Positions 27,482 through 36,269 of a DNA stretch of 64,000 nt are shown in pieces. The stretch's first letter is position 1. Each line of letters opens with the position of its first letter. The translations under genes and the position numbers were made by a program. The stretch is from Clostridium_AM tanneri (GTDB lineage: Bacteria; Bacillota; Clostridia; Clostridiales; Clostridiaceae), in contig NZ_JARUJP010000001.1 in NCBI RefSeq assembly GCF_033659955.1, positions 124,001 through 188,000 on the forward strand, in the 5' to 3' direction. The notes beneath the pieces are model-generated. The model made no database searches and was not told where the DNA came from. It was given only the letters and a program-made list of their open reading frames with translations.

Positions 27482-28558
27482 TTACCTTTTGTTATACATT
27501 TCATTATAGTAATTTTCATATTCACCAGAAGTTACAGAATTGATCCACTTCTCATTATTTATGTACCATTCTATAGTATGTAAGATTCCCTCTTCAAACT
27601 TAGTTTCTGGAAGCCACCCTAACTCATTTCCTATTTTAGTAGGGTCTATAGCATACCTTCTATCGTGACCTTTTCTATCTTCAACGAATTTTATTAAGCT
27701 GTCATTTATATGCTTCTTTTTATCACTATCATCCGGTAGTATACTATGTAGCTTTTCAATAATTAGTTTTACAATATATATATTTTCTTTCTCATTGTGT
27801 CCACCTATATTATACACTTCACCTAAAGTTCCTCTGTCGAGCACCATATCAATTGCCTTACAATGATCTTTTACATAAAGCCAATCCCTAATATTTTTAC
27901 CGTCTCCATAAATCGGTAGTTCCTTGCCATTTAAACAGTTATTTATTATAAGAGGTATTAATTTTTCAGGAAACTGATATGGTCCATAGTTATTAGAACA
28001 TCTAGTTATATTTATGGGCATTTTGTAAGTATCATAATATGCTTTAACTAGCATATCAGCTGAAGCCTTACTTGCTGAATAGGGACTATGGGGATTTAAT
28101 GGTGTATCCTCATCAAAGTATCCCTTTTCTCCTAGTGAACCATATACTTCATCTGTAGATACTTGAATATATTTTTTTCCTGATTTAAACCCAGAATTTA
28201 CTTTCCAATATTGTTTTGTTAAATCTAATAAAACTTGAGTTCCTAAAACATTTGTCCTTACGAATATTTCAGGCTCCTTTATACTTCTGTCTACATGAGA
28301 TTCCGCTGCAAAATTTACTACATAATCTACATCATGTTCTGTAAAAATTTTATGTAAAGCTTCTCTATCACATATATCGCCCTTTATAAATTTATAATTA
28401 GAGTTTCCATCTAAATCCTTAAGATTATTTAGGTTTCCAGCATAGGTAAGTTTATCTAGATTTATGATAAATATATCGTTTTTATATTTATTAAGCATAT
28501 AACATATAAAATTAGATCCTATAAATCCTGCTCCACCTGTAACAAGGTAAGTTTTCAT
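27482..28558 (-). CDS. rfbB: dTDP-glucose 4,6-dehydratase RfbB
   Basis: 358 residues. NAD-binding TGGAGFIGS at residues 7-15, the catalytic region STDEVYGSLGEKGYFDE, and YSASKASADMLV with the Tyr-x-x-x-Lys pair identify RmlB. It converts dTDP-glucose to dTDP-4-keto-6-deoxyglucose. The ATG follows AGGAG by nine bases. It is the first gene after a sigma-D promoter (28600-28626), only about 40 bases upstream, so dTDP-rhamnose synthesis should rise with late flagellar genes. Confidence 0.96.
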   Translation of the reverse strand: MKTYLVTGGAGFIGSNFICYMLNKYKNDIFIINLDKLTYAGNLNNLKDLDGNSNYKFIKGDICDREALHKIFTEHDVDYVVNFAAESHVDRSIKEPEIFVRTNVLGTQVLLDLTKQYWKVNSGFKSGKKYIQVSTDEVYGSLGEKGYFDEDTPLNPHSPYSASKASADMLVKAYYDTYKMPINITRCSNNYGPYQFPEKLIPLIINNCLNGKELPIYGDGKNIRDWLYVKDHCKAIDMVLDRGTLGEVYNIGGHNEKENIYIVKLIIEKLHSILPDDSDKKKHINDSLIKFVEDRKGHDRRYAIDPTKIGNELGWLPETKFEEGILHTIEWYINNEKWINSVTSGEYENYYNEMYNKR

Positions 28559-28599
28559 ATAAATCTTCTCCTAACTTTAGAATATTTAACTTACAATGA

Positions 28600-28626
28600 T
28601 TATCGTTAGAAAAACAAAATGATTTA
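28600..28626 (-). promoter_or_regulatory. Sigma-D promoter of rfbB-rfbA-glycosyltransferase
   Basis: Minus strand: TAAA (28626-28623), 15 bases, AACGATAA (28607-28600). Its -10 is identical to that of the divergent flagellin. The -35 lies inside the terminator hairpin that ends rfbC, so the upstream operon is closed and the downstream one opened in the same 50 bases. Confidence 0.82.
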
Positions 28627-28648
28627 GAAGATAACCTCTAAATCATTT
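28617..28648 (-). terminator. Terminator at the end of rfbC
   Basis: AAATGATTTAGA (28617-28628) pairs perfectly with TCTAAATCATTT (28637-28648) around an eight-base loop, followed on the minus strand by TGTTTTTC. It overlaps the last bases of rfbC and the -35 of the next promoter. Confidence 0.8.
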
Positions 28649-29207
28649 ATTCAAAGCAAAAGTTTAACTGTTTTAAACTTTTCCATCCTTTATCCTTATC
28701 TGATAATATAATCTCTTGTATATTATCTAAAGGCCACTCAATGCTTATTTGCTCATCATTCCATGTAATTCCACATTCATATTCTGGATAATAAAAGTCA
28801 GTACACTTATATATAAACTCAGCAGTTTCAGAAAGAACTAAAAAACCATGTGCAAAGCCTTTTGGAATGTATAATTGTTTTTTGTTTTCTTCACTTAAAA
28901 CAATACCAAACCATTTACCATATGTACTAGAACTTTTTCTAAGATCTACTGCAACATCAAAAACTTCTCCCTTTGTTATCCTTACTAACTTTCCTTGAGG
29001 ACATTCTTTCTGAAAATGAAGTCCCCTTAATACGCCCTTTCTTGACATAGAGTGATTATCTTGAACAAACCTCATATCGAGTCCTGCATTCTCAAAATCC
29101 TCGTAGTTATAGGTTTCCATAAAATATCCTCTGTTATCTCCAAATACTTTAGGCTCAATAACATAAACACCTTCTATAAAAGTTTCACCAAACTTAAATT
29201 GACCCAT
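28647..29207 (-). CDS. rfbC: dTDP-4-dehydrorhamnose 3,5-epimerase RfbC
   Basis: 186 residues, normal for RmlC. VYVIEPKVFGDNRGYFMETY, FVQDNHSMSRKGVLRGLHFQ (with the catalytic His in RGLHFQ), GEVFDVAVDLRKSS and IPKGFAHGFLVLS are the family motifs. It epimerises C3 and C5 of dTDP-4-keto-6-deoxyglucose on the way to dTDP-L-rhamnose. It lies 32 bases after rfbD, and a terminator overlaps its end, so rfbD-rfbC lie on a different transcript from rfbB-rfbA. Confidence 0.95.
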   Translation of the reverse strand: MGQFKFGETFIEGVYVIEPKVFGDNRGYFMETYNYEDFENAGLDMRFVQDNHSMSRKGVLRGLHFQKECPQGKLVRITKGEVFDVAVDLRKSSSTYGKWFGIVLSEENKKQLYIPKGFAHGFLVLSETAEFIYKCTDFYYPEYECGITWNDEQISIEWPLDNIQEIILSDKDKGWKSLKQLNFCFE

Positions 29208-29239
29208 AATTTCACTTCTTTCTTTTAATCCTATGTAAC

Positions 29240-30118
29240 CTAGATATTCCTCTTAATAAAGCTTTTTAAAGCTTCATTCCAATTTCTCGTTTCATCACCA
29301 ACAGTACACCTTAGCATCATGTTATCAAGGCATGAGTAGGATGGTCTTCTAGCTTTCCTATCTAATTTATCTGAAGTTATAGGTTTTACTACGCAATCAA
29401 TTTCTGCATATTCTACTATTTTACAAGCGAATTCGTACCAAGAACATTCACCATTACCTGTACAATGGTATATTCCATATTCATCTGTTAAAGCTATTTT
29501 TAATATATGATAAGCTAAGTCTTCTACATTAGTCGGATTACCTCTTTGATCGTTTACTACTTCAAGGTATCCTTTTTCCCTTGCTGCTTTTAAGATAGTC
29601 TTTACAAAATTTTTACCCTCATCTCCATAAAGCCATGCAGTTCTCACTATAAAATACTTACTGCAAAAATCTTGTACATATTTTTCACCTAAAAGCTTTG
29701 ACTTACCATAAACACTTACTGGCTTTGTTATATCATATTCCTTATAAGGAATATTACTTGATCCGTCGAATACATAGTCTGTAGATATATGTATGAGCTT
29801 TGCTCCAACTTTTTCAGCAGCTACTGCAAGGTTTCTCGCACCTAAACTATTTACTTTAAAAGCCATATCAGAGTTTTCTTCACAGCCATCAACATTAGTG
29901 TATGCTGCCGTATTAATTATTATATTAGGTTTAGCATGCTCAATATACTGCAAAACTTTATCCAAGTTTGATATATCAATGTCTCTACTATTAATTCCTA
30001 TAATTTCTGATTTTCTGTATTTCTTTGATATTTCCCCAATCTCTGAAATACCTTTCTTAAATCCACTAATTATTTCAGTTCCAAGTTGCCCACTAGATCC
30101 TGCTACAATAATTCTCAA
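29240..30118 (-). CDS. rfbD: dTDP-4-dehydrorhamnose reductase RfbD
   Basis: Predicted 292 residues, starting with TTG at 30118, five bases after AGGTG, to give MRIIVAGSSGQLG, the usual RmlD N-terminus; the GTG three codons upstream lies within that site. The NADPH motif GSSGQLG, INTAAYTNVDGCEENSDMAF, ISTDYVFDG and YGKSKLLGE (Tyr-x-x-x-Lys) are intact. It reduces the 4-keto group to give dTDP-L-rhamnose. An AACGATAA at 30146-30153 could be a sigma-D -10, but the -35 position reads TATT. Confidence 0.94.
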   Translation of the reverse strand: MRIIVAGSSGQLGTEIISGFKKGISEIGEISKKYRKSEIIGINSRDIDISNLDKVLQYIEHAKPNIIINTAAYTNVDGCEENSDMAFKVNSLGARNLAVAAEKVGAKLIHISTDYVFDGSSNIPYKEYDITKPVSVYGKSKLLGEKYVQDFCSKYFIVRTAWLYGDEGKNFVKTILKAAREKGYLEVVNDQRGNPTNVEDLAYHILKIALTDEYGIYHCTGNGECSWYEFACKIVEYAEIDCVVKPITSDKLDRKARRPSYSCLDNMMLRCTVGDETRNWNEALKSFIKRNI

Positions 30119-30207
30119 TTTTATCACCTATTATTACAAATTCTTTTATCGTTATTTGAAGAATTATAAATATAAAAATTAAATTATTAGTTATTTTTTT
30201 AATAAAT

Positions 30208-31536
30208 CTATTTATAGAAATACTCTTTAAACTGCTTAATAATATATTCTATTTGATCATTGTCAATGCCTGGCCAAACCCCTATCCAAAAGGTATCCTT
30301 CATTATGATATCTGTGTTTTCTAAATTTCCTACTACTCTATATTTAACTCTATTTTCTGTAAACATTGGTTGCTTTAACATATTCCCTGCAAAAAGTAAT
30401 CTTGTTCCTATTTTTCTTTCTTCTAGAAATTGTACAAGTCCATTTCTGTCATATCTAGTATTTTGTTTTAATGTTATCGGAAATCCAAACCAACTAGGTT
30501 CACTATTTTCTGTTTCTCTAGGTAGAATTAAATATTCTTCAAAGTTTTTTAATCCTTCATGCAATTTTCTATAATTTTCTCTTCTTATTTCAATAAACTT
30601 AGTTAGTTTTTTTAGTTGCGATACTCCTATGGCAGCTTGCATATCTGTAACTTTAAGATTATATCCTAAATGAGAATAAACATACTTGTGGTCATATCCT
30701 ATAGGTAGTTCTCCATGTTGTTGAGTAAATCTATGTCCACAAAAGTTATCTTTTCCTGGAGGGCATATACAATCTCTTCCCCAATCTCTTATAGAGCGAA
30801 TTATATTATGTAATTCTAAATTATTAGTAACTACAGCTCCACCTTCACCCATAGTTATATGATGTGCTGGATAAAAACTATATGTAGATATATGCCCAAA
30901 AGTTCCTGTATATTTTCCTCCATACTTTGCTCCTAGTGCATCACAGTTATCCTCTATAACCCATAAATCATACTTTTCAGCAAACTCCATCACTTTATTT
31001 AAATTAAAAGGATTTCCCAAAGTATGTGCTAAAATTATAGCTCTTGTTTTGTCTGATATAGCTTTCTCCAAGTCATCAATTTTTATGTTATAAGTTTCAA
31101 GTTCTACATCTACAAATACAGGAACTAACCCATTTTGAATTATTGGCGCTACTGTAGTAGGAAATCCAGCAGCCACAGTTATTACTTCATCACCATGCTT
31201 CAATCTTCGATCGCCTAATTTATGAGAAGTCAAAGCAGTTACCGCTACTAAATTTGCAGAGGAACCTGAATTTACAAGGGAGCAATGCCTCGTACCTAAA
31301 AACTTAGGAAACTCCTTTTCAAATTGATTTCCATATCTCCCTGAAGTTAACCACATATCTAAAGAGGCATCTATTAAATTGGCTAAATCCTCTTCATCTA
31401 ATACTTTACCTGAAGCTGGTATATAAGTTTCCCCTGGAATAAACTTTTTATCGATGCTTTTTTTATTATGGAACTCTTTAGCTTTATTTAAAATATCAGC
31501 TCTAAAATTAATTTCATTAAAACTCAAATCACTCAT
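30208..31536 (-). CDS. rfbH: CDP-6-deoxy-4-keto-glucose 3-dehydrase (E1) RfbH
   Basis: Predicted 442 residues; the ATG at 31536 lies eight bases after GGAG, and a GTG three codons upstream is discarded. The aminotransferase fold has the key change that defines this enzyme: the PLP lysine is replaced by histidine in SFYPAHHITMGEGGAV (about residue 225). Cysteines C256, C258 and C266 in DCICPPGKDNFCGH, with C198, match the [2Fe-2S] site of E1. It removes the 3-hydroxyl of CDP-4-keto-6-deoxyglucose using PMP and a reductase, giving CDP-3,6-dideoxy-4-keto sugars. It starts one base after the rfbG stop. The matching E3 reductase is not in the window. Confidence 0.94.
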   Translation of the reverse strand: MSDLSFNEINFRADILNKAKEFHNKKSIDKKFIPGETYIPASGKVLDEEDLANLIDASLDMWLTSGRYGNQFEKEFPKFLGTRHCSLVNSGSSANLVAVTALTSHKLGDRRLKHGDEVITVAAGFPTTVAPIIQNGLVPVFVDVELETYNIKIDDLEKAISDKTRAIILAHTLGNPFNLNKVMEFAEKYDLWVIEDNCDALGAKYGGKYTGTFGHISTYSFYPAHHITMGEGGAVVTNNLELHNIIRSIRDWGRDCICPPGKDNFCGHRFTQQHGELPIGYDHKYVYSHLGYNLKVTDMQAAIGVSQLKKLTKFIEIRRENYRKLHEGLKNFEEYLILPRETENSEPSWFGFPITLKQNTRYDRNGLVQFLEERKIGTRLLFAGNMLKQPMFTENRVKYRVVGNLENTDIIMKDTFWIGVWPGIDNDQIEYIIKQFKEYFYK

Positions 31537-31537
31537 T

Positions 31538-32629
31538 CTATTCACTCCATATTAAGTTTTGTATCTTTGCTTCTTTTTCGTATTCGTCTATCTGTTTCAA
31601 AGTATATTCATACATATTTTGATTATCATTTTTATAATAAGTCTTATACCAACTTATTGTTTTCTCTACCGCTTTACTAACATTATATGCTGGACTCCAT
31701 TTTAAGTAAGCCTTAGCTTTACTTATGTCTAATTTTAACGTATTAGCTTCATGAGGATTATAGCCTTTATCTAACACTATAGAACCTTTTCCCCAAGAAC
31801 TTATAGCTAACTTTATTATTTCCTCTACGTTTAAAACATCTGTATCCTTCGGTCCAAAGTTCCAAGCACTACTATACTTTTCTTTACTCTTAAACATTAA
31901 TGCACCAAGCCACAAATATCCTGATAATGGCTCCAATACATGCTGCCAAGGTCTTATGGCTAGAGGATTTCTTATAATTATACTTCTATCTTCTGATACT
32001 GCTCTAACAAAATCAGGAACTAACCTATCCTCTGCCCAATCCCCACCACCTATAATATTCCCTGCTCTTACGGAAGCTAAGGCTATATCTCTTTCATTAT
32101 AAAAACTATTTCTGTAGGAAGAAACCACAAGTTCAACACATCCCTTACTAGAACTATAAGGGTCATATCCACCCATTGGGTCTGTTTCCCTGTATCCATA
32201 AACCCATTCTTTGTTTTCATAACACTTATCTGTGGTAATAACTACTACTGCTTTTACACTATCTGTACTTTTTGCCGCTTCAAGCACGTTAACTGTACCC
32301 ATCACGTTAGTTTCATAGGTTTCTCTTGGAAAGTTATATGAATGTCTTACAAGAGGTTGTGCCGCCAAGTGAAAAACTATGTCTGGTCTATACTCTTTAA
32401 ATACACTTACTAAACTAGAATAGTCTCTAATATCACCAATTATATTGGTAATTTTGTTATCCAAATTACACATTTTAAACATAGAAGGATTAGTTGAAGG
32501 CTCTAGAGAGTATCCTATAACTTCTGCGCCCAATTTACTAAGCCATATAGAAAGCCAGGCTCCCTTAAATCCAGTAGCACCTGTAACTAATACTTTTTTA
32601 TTCTTATATATATTACTAAACTTATTCAC
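31538..32629 (-). CDS. rfbG: CDP-glucose 4,6-dehydratase RfbG
   Basis: 363 residues of the extended short-chain dehydrogenase family. NAD motif TGATGFKGAW, HLAAQPLVRHSYNFPRETYE, TTDKCYENKEWVYGYRE and YSSSKGCVELVVSSYR (Tyr-x-x-x-Lys) are specific to the CDP-glucose enzyme rather than RfbB. Its product is CDP-4-keto-6-deoxyglucose. It sits directly before rfbH and belongs with rfbF (37718-38488) as a three-step set, although rfbF is separated from it by the transketolase, methyltransferase and epimerase genes. Confidence 0.95.
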   Translation of the reverse strand: MNKFSNIYKNKKVLVTGATGFKGAWLSIWLSKLGAEVIGYSLEPSTNPSMFKMCNLDNKITNIIGDIRDYSSLVSVFKEYRPDIVFHLAAQPLVRHSYNFPRETYETNVMGTVNVLEAAKSTDSVKAVVVITTDKCYENKEWVYGYRETDPMGGYDPYSSSKGCVELVVSSYRNSFYNERDIALASVRAGNIIGGGDWAEDRLVPDFVRAVSEDRSIIIRNPLAIRPWQHVLEPLSGYLWLGALMFKSKEKYSSAWNFGPKDTDVLNVEEIIKLAISSWGKGSIVLDKGYNPHEANTLKLDISKAKAYLKWSPAYNVSKAVEKTISWYKTYYKNDNQNMYEYTLKQIDEYEKEAKIQNLIWSE

Positions 32630-32708
32630 TTAATAATTCCTACTCTTTCTAAGTAATAATTTATTTTAAAACATTCCTATGCTGTATTTTTTTGCTTCAT
32701 ATATATTT

Positions 32709-33182
32709 TTATTTTATATATTTATACGCCATTATTCCAAGACCAATTTTTTTATGTTTTAGTACAGAATCATATTTTAATTTAACTTTACCATTTTCAT
32801 TTAAATTAATAATATCCTTTCAGAAACTTCTCCACAAACTTGCAAATATCCAAATGTATTATTAAGAACATCTTTCACAGCTATTCCTACAAAAATGTCA
32901 CCATGATTTTGAAAATTCATTTCTTTCATATTGTCTTTACTACTGTCAAAACCACAAATTATTCCTTCGTTAATAACTTTTCCATTTCTATTTTATATCA
33001 CATATAGTTTGTTTATATCATTAAATCTTTTAATTATAAAATTACGTGTTGTACTAAATTCTCACACTTGTGAATCTTACCAATGCACTTTACTGCAAGA
33101 CTTTCTGAAAGCCTGTAGCATATTACATAATCCTATTGTTACGCTTATTTTTTCATTATCCGAATTATACAAATTTATGGTA
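32709..33182 (-). pseudogene. Decayed gene inside the sugar island, family unknown
   Basis: The 641 bases between rfbG and the transketolase carry no intact gene, but the minus strand shows protein-like text broken by stops and shifts. From high to low coordinates it reads NLYNSDNEKISVTIGL, stops, then STTRNFIIKRFNDINKLYVI, a stop, NRNGKVINEGIICGF, and NHGDIFVGIAVKDVLNNTFG. After a one-base shift it ends KHKKIGLGIMAYKYIK with a TAA at 32711-32709. I see no recognisable domain. It may be a lost sugar-modifying step of the pathway. Confidence 0.45.
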
Positions 33183-33270
33183 TAAATTCAATAACAAATA
33201 ATTTAATCGGTAAAGTTTTTTACTATATCTACATTTCTTATCTTAGTTGCTTTTCTTATTTCATATTTCA

Positions 33271-34218
33271 TCAATTGTAACTTTCAAAACCATTTTCATT
33301 TAAAATTTTAGTCATTTCATTAAATATATTATCTTCATCAATATTATATTTTTTTCTAAAATAATCTCTGCTTCCAGCACAATCAGCATATACATCTGGT
33401 ATTCCAAAAGCTTTAAACGTTACGTGCTCTAACCTACTTGATACAACCACTTCTGAAACTGCTGACGCTAAACCACCTATTACATTATGTTCCTCCATAG
33501 TAAATATGTATTTTGTATTACTTATACACTCATTTATTATATTAATATCAATAGGTTTTATAGTATGCATACTTATCAAGTTAACGCTATACCCGATTTC
33601 TTTTAACCTTTTTGAAATATTTATAGATTGCTCCAGCATATTTCCTGTAGCTATTATTGAAACATCATTTCCTTCAAATACTCTAATAGCCTTTCCTATC
33701 TGAAAATTTATATTTTTTTTAGTATATAATCTAGGTTCCCTATTTTTATTTAATCTAATATATGTTGGTCCTCCTATATTCAATACCTGTTCAACAATAT
33801 TTTCAGTTTCAAATGGGTCACCTGGACATATAACCTTCATATTAGGTAATGATCTCATGATTGCTATATCTTCTATCGCATGGTGAGTTGCTCCTGAGGC
33901 TCCATAGCTTAGCCCCCCACCAACGCCTATTAAATTTACATTTAGATTTTGATAACACAAATCAACTCTAATTTGTTCAAAGCACCTCATTGTAAGAAAC
34001 GGTGCTATGGAGTAAACATATATTTTTTTTCCATTTAACGCTAACCCTGCAGCTATTCCAATCATAGCTGACTCAGCTATTCCTACGTTTATGAATCTAT
34101 CTGAAAATTCTTTTTCAAAGTTTTCAAATACAGAAAACCCCAAGTCTCCAGTTATTAAATAAATATCTTTATCTTTTCTCGCCATTTCTGTAACTTTATT
34201 AATGAATGTTGTTCTCAT
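33271..34218 (-). CDS. Transketolase, C-terminal subunit of a split enzyme
   Basis: 315 residues covering the pyrimidine-binding and C-terminal domains of transketolase. The region AESAMIGIAAGLALNGKKIY carries the Glu that activates thiamine diphosphate, followed by SYGASGATHHAIEDIAIMRS and VICPGDPFETENIVEQ. It starts immediately after the N-terminal subunit (stop and start one base apart), so both are made together. Family members move a two-carbon ketol unit between sugars. The location between rfbG and a sugar C-methyltransferase argues for a role on a nucleotide sugar rather than the pentose pathway (inference). Confidence 0.92.
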   Translation of the reverse strand: MRTTFINKVTEMARKDKDIYLITGDLGFSVFENFEKEFSDRFINVGIAESAMIGIAAGLALNGKKIYVYSIAPFLTMRCFEQIRVDLCYQNLNVNLIGVGGGLSYGASGATHHAIEDIAIMRSLPNMKVICPGDPFETENIVEQVLNIGGPTYIRLNKNREPRLYTKKNINFQIGKAIRVFEGNDVSIIATGNMLEQSINISKRLKEIGYSVNLISMHTIKPIDINIINECISNTKYIFTMEEHNVIGGLASAVSEVVVSSRLEHVTFKAFGIPDVYADCAGSRDYFRKKYNIDEDNIFNEMTKILNENGFESYN

Positions 34219-35037
34219 TTACATTAGCTCCTTTATTGCTAATTCATATTGTTCTTTGTTAGGCGACTTATAATGCCACTCAAGCTTATCTTCCATAAAA
34301 GAAACTCCTTTACCTTTGATAGTGTGTGCTATTATAACAGTTGGTTTATCTTTTGACTCATAAGCTTGTTTTAAGCTTTTATATATTTCCTCAAAATTAT
34401 GCCCATCGATTTCCTCTACACTCCAGTTGAAAGCTCTCCACTTTTCAGCCAAAGGATATAGTCCAGTTATTTTATCAACTGTACCCAATCCTTGAAGTCT
34501 ATTATTATCTACAATAACTATTAAATCATTTAAATTTCTTGATGCAGCAAACATAGCTGACTCCCATACAGATCCTTCATTACATTCCCCGTCACCCATT
34601 AATACAACAGTCTTACACAGTTTTCTATCATTTTTATCACTTAACGCTAAACCACATCCTAAAGGCAATCCATGTCCTAAAGATCCTGTAGAGACTTCTA
34701 TACCAGGTAATGAATCTTTTTTAGGATGTCCAATTAAATGAGAGCCATCTTCATAATATGTATCTAGTATTTTCCTATCAATAAATCCTGCTTGTGCTAA
34801 AACTGCATATAATCCTGAAGAGGCATGACCCTTACTTAGTATAAATTTATCTCTATCTCTATTTTTATAATTTTCAGGAGTAATGTTTAATATTTTAAAA
34901 TATAGTACAATTAAGATATCAATCATAGATAATGCAGAACCTAAGTGAGAACTACATGCTTTATAAGACATTCTGACTACGTCTTTTCTTATTTTCTTTG
35001 ATATATTAACCAATTCATTTATCTCTATTTGATTCAT
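34219..35037 (-). CDS. Transketolase, N-terminal thiamine diphosphate-binding subunit
   Basis: Predicted 272 residues from the ATG at 35037, eight bases after AGAGG; the more upstream ATG has no ribosome site. CSSHLGSALSMIDILIVLYF, SKGHASSGLYAVLAQ, STGSLGHGLPLGCGLALSDK and the ThDP motif GDGECNEGSVWESAMFAASR...NN are typical of the transketolase N-terminal domain. With the next gene it makes one heteromeric transketolase of normal total length. Split transketolases recur in polysaccharide and natural-product clusters, where they add two-carbon branches. Confidence 0.93.
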   Translation of the reverse strand: MNQIEINELVNISKKIRKDVVRMSYKACSSHLGSALSMIDILIVLYFKILNITPENYKNRDRDKFILSKGHASSGLYAVLAQAGFIDRKILDTYYEDGSHLIGHPKKDSLPGIEVSTGSLGHGLPLGCGLALSDKNDRKLCKTVVLMGDGECNEGSVWESAMFAASRNLNDLIVIVDNNRLQGLGTVDKITGLYPLAEKWRAFNWSVEEIDGHNFEEIYKSLKQAYESKDKPTVIIAHTIKGKGVSFMEDKLEWHYKSPNKEQYELAIKELM

Positions 35038-35072
35038 TGTTTCAACCTCTATACTCCTAAATTTCATTTTAA

Positions 35073-36269
35073 CTATTCAATAAAATGAGGACTTCCCTTT
35101 AATGAAATAATTTTTATTTCATTTTTATAATTTTCACGAATATACTTAGATATTTCATCTTCAAATGAAATTGCAAATACTATTAGAATATCGGGACTAT
35201 CTTTTTTTATTCTTTCTGGCAAATCTATTTTTACACCTGTAAATGGTATATACTTATCTTTTAAAAATACATTTTTATCATATATTTTATCGATAACCTT
35301 TTTATCTAAACCTGACATTGAAAGTAACATAGTAGTTCTATGTGACGCCCCATAACCACATATTTTTAATCCTTTATTTTTTTCTTTACATATAAATTCG
35401 TATATACTGTTATAGTAATCTTTCATCCTCTCTATAAATTTATTGATGGTATCTAAATCAATTTTAGTTAACTCACTTGTATAATTCCTAACATTATTAC
35501 TTTTTCTATAAATCAAGAATATAGATCCACCATGAATATTAACATCTTTTTTATCTATAAGACTAAATCCAGATTTATTAGCTAAATATGTAATAGTTGT
35601 TTCTGAAAAATAATTTAAGTGTTCATGAAAAAAGTTTGAATATAAATTTTCTTCAAGAATTTTTTCAATACTTGGTACTTCAATAACCAATAATCCATTA
35701 TCAGTTAGGCAGCTATTTATACCGTCAAATATACAATCAAAATCGTCTATATGCTCTAGAACATGTCTAACTATAAATAAATCTACTTTATTAAAACTAC
35801 TATATTTTAAGTTATCTTTCGAGAAGTAAGTAGTTGCTGATTTTATTCCTCTACTATTCCAAGCATCATCTGTCAATTTTTTTGATGGTTCATATCCAAA
35901 AACACAGTTATCTCCTATCTCTTTCAGTAGATATAATAACTGTCCATTACTTGAACCGATTTCAATTATATTTTTATTTTTTATATTATAATCTTTATAT
36001 AGATATTTTGCTACATACTCTAAATGTTTCATATAACTATCTGAGAAAGTCCCAGCATAGCTATATTGTTCGTATATATTATTGTTAACAACTTCTTTTA
36101 GCTGTACATGTCCACAACTTTTACAAAATTCAATAGTCATCGGTAACTTTAAAGACATATTCAGCTCTTCTTCATCATAATATAAACCTGCTACAGGTAA
36201 AGACTCATAATGAATCAATTCTATTAGTTCCATGCTATTGCAACATCTACACTCATTAATTATTTTCAT
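35073..36269 (-). CDS. NDP-hexose C-methyltransferase-type protein
   Basis: 398 residues with the three-part layout of sugar C-methyltransferases (TylC3-like): an N-terminal zinc-binding segment with Cys at 7, 10, 49 and 52 (ECRCC and FCKSCGH); a SAM-binding domain with EIGSSNGQLL at about 103-112; and a C-terminal Rossmann-like domain with KICGYGASHRTTMLLS. Characterised relatives methylate C3 of a 4-keto sugar nucleotide. Here the likely substrate is the CDP-4-keto sugar made by RfbG or RfbH. It overlaps the end of the epimerase gene by 14 bases, and GGAG lies before the ATG. An alternative is a methyltransferase for another island sugar. Confidence 0.85.
   Translation of the reverse strand: MKIINECRCCNSMELIELIHYESLPVAGLYYDEEELNMSLKLPMTIEFCKSCGHVQLKEVVNNNIYEQYSYAGTFSDSYMKHLEYVAKYLYKDYNIKNKNIIEIGSSNGQLLYLLKEIGDNCVFGYEPSKKLTDDAWNSRGIKSATTYFSKDNLKYSSFNKVDLFIVRHVLEHIDDFDCIFDGINSCLTDNGLLVIEVPSIEKILEENLYSNFFHEHLNYFSETTITYLANKSGFSLIDKKDVNIHGGSIFLIYRKSNNVRNYTSELTKIDLDTINKFIERMKDYYNSIYEFICKEKNKGLKICGYGASHRTTMLLSMSGLDKKVIDKIYDKNVFLKDKYIPFTGVKIDLPERIKKDSPDILIVFAISFEDEISKYIRENYKNEIKIISLKGSPHFIE

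Noticed and set aside
32931..33185. 84-codon plus-strand frame between rfbG and transketolase
   Set aside because: Low-complexity hydrophobic translation with no ribosome site; the minus strand holds the protein-like remnant.
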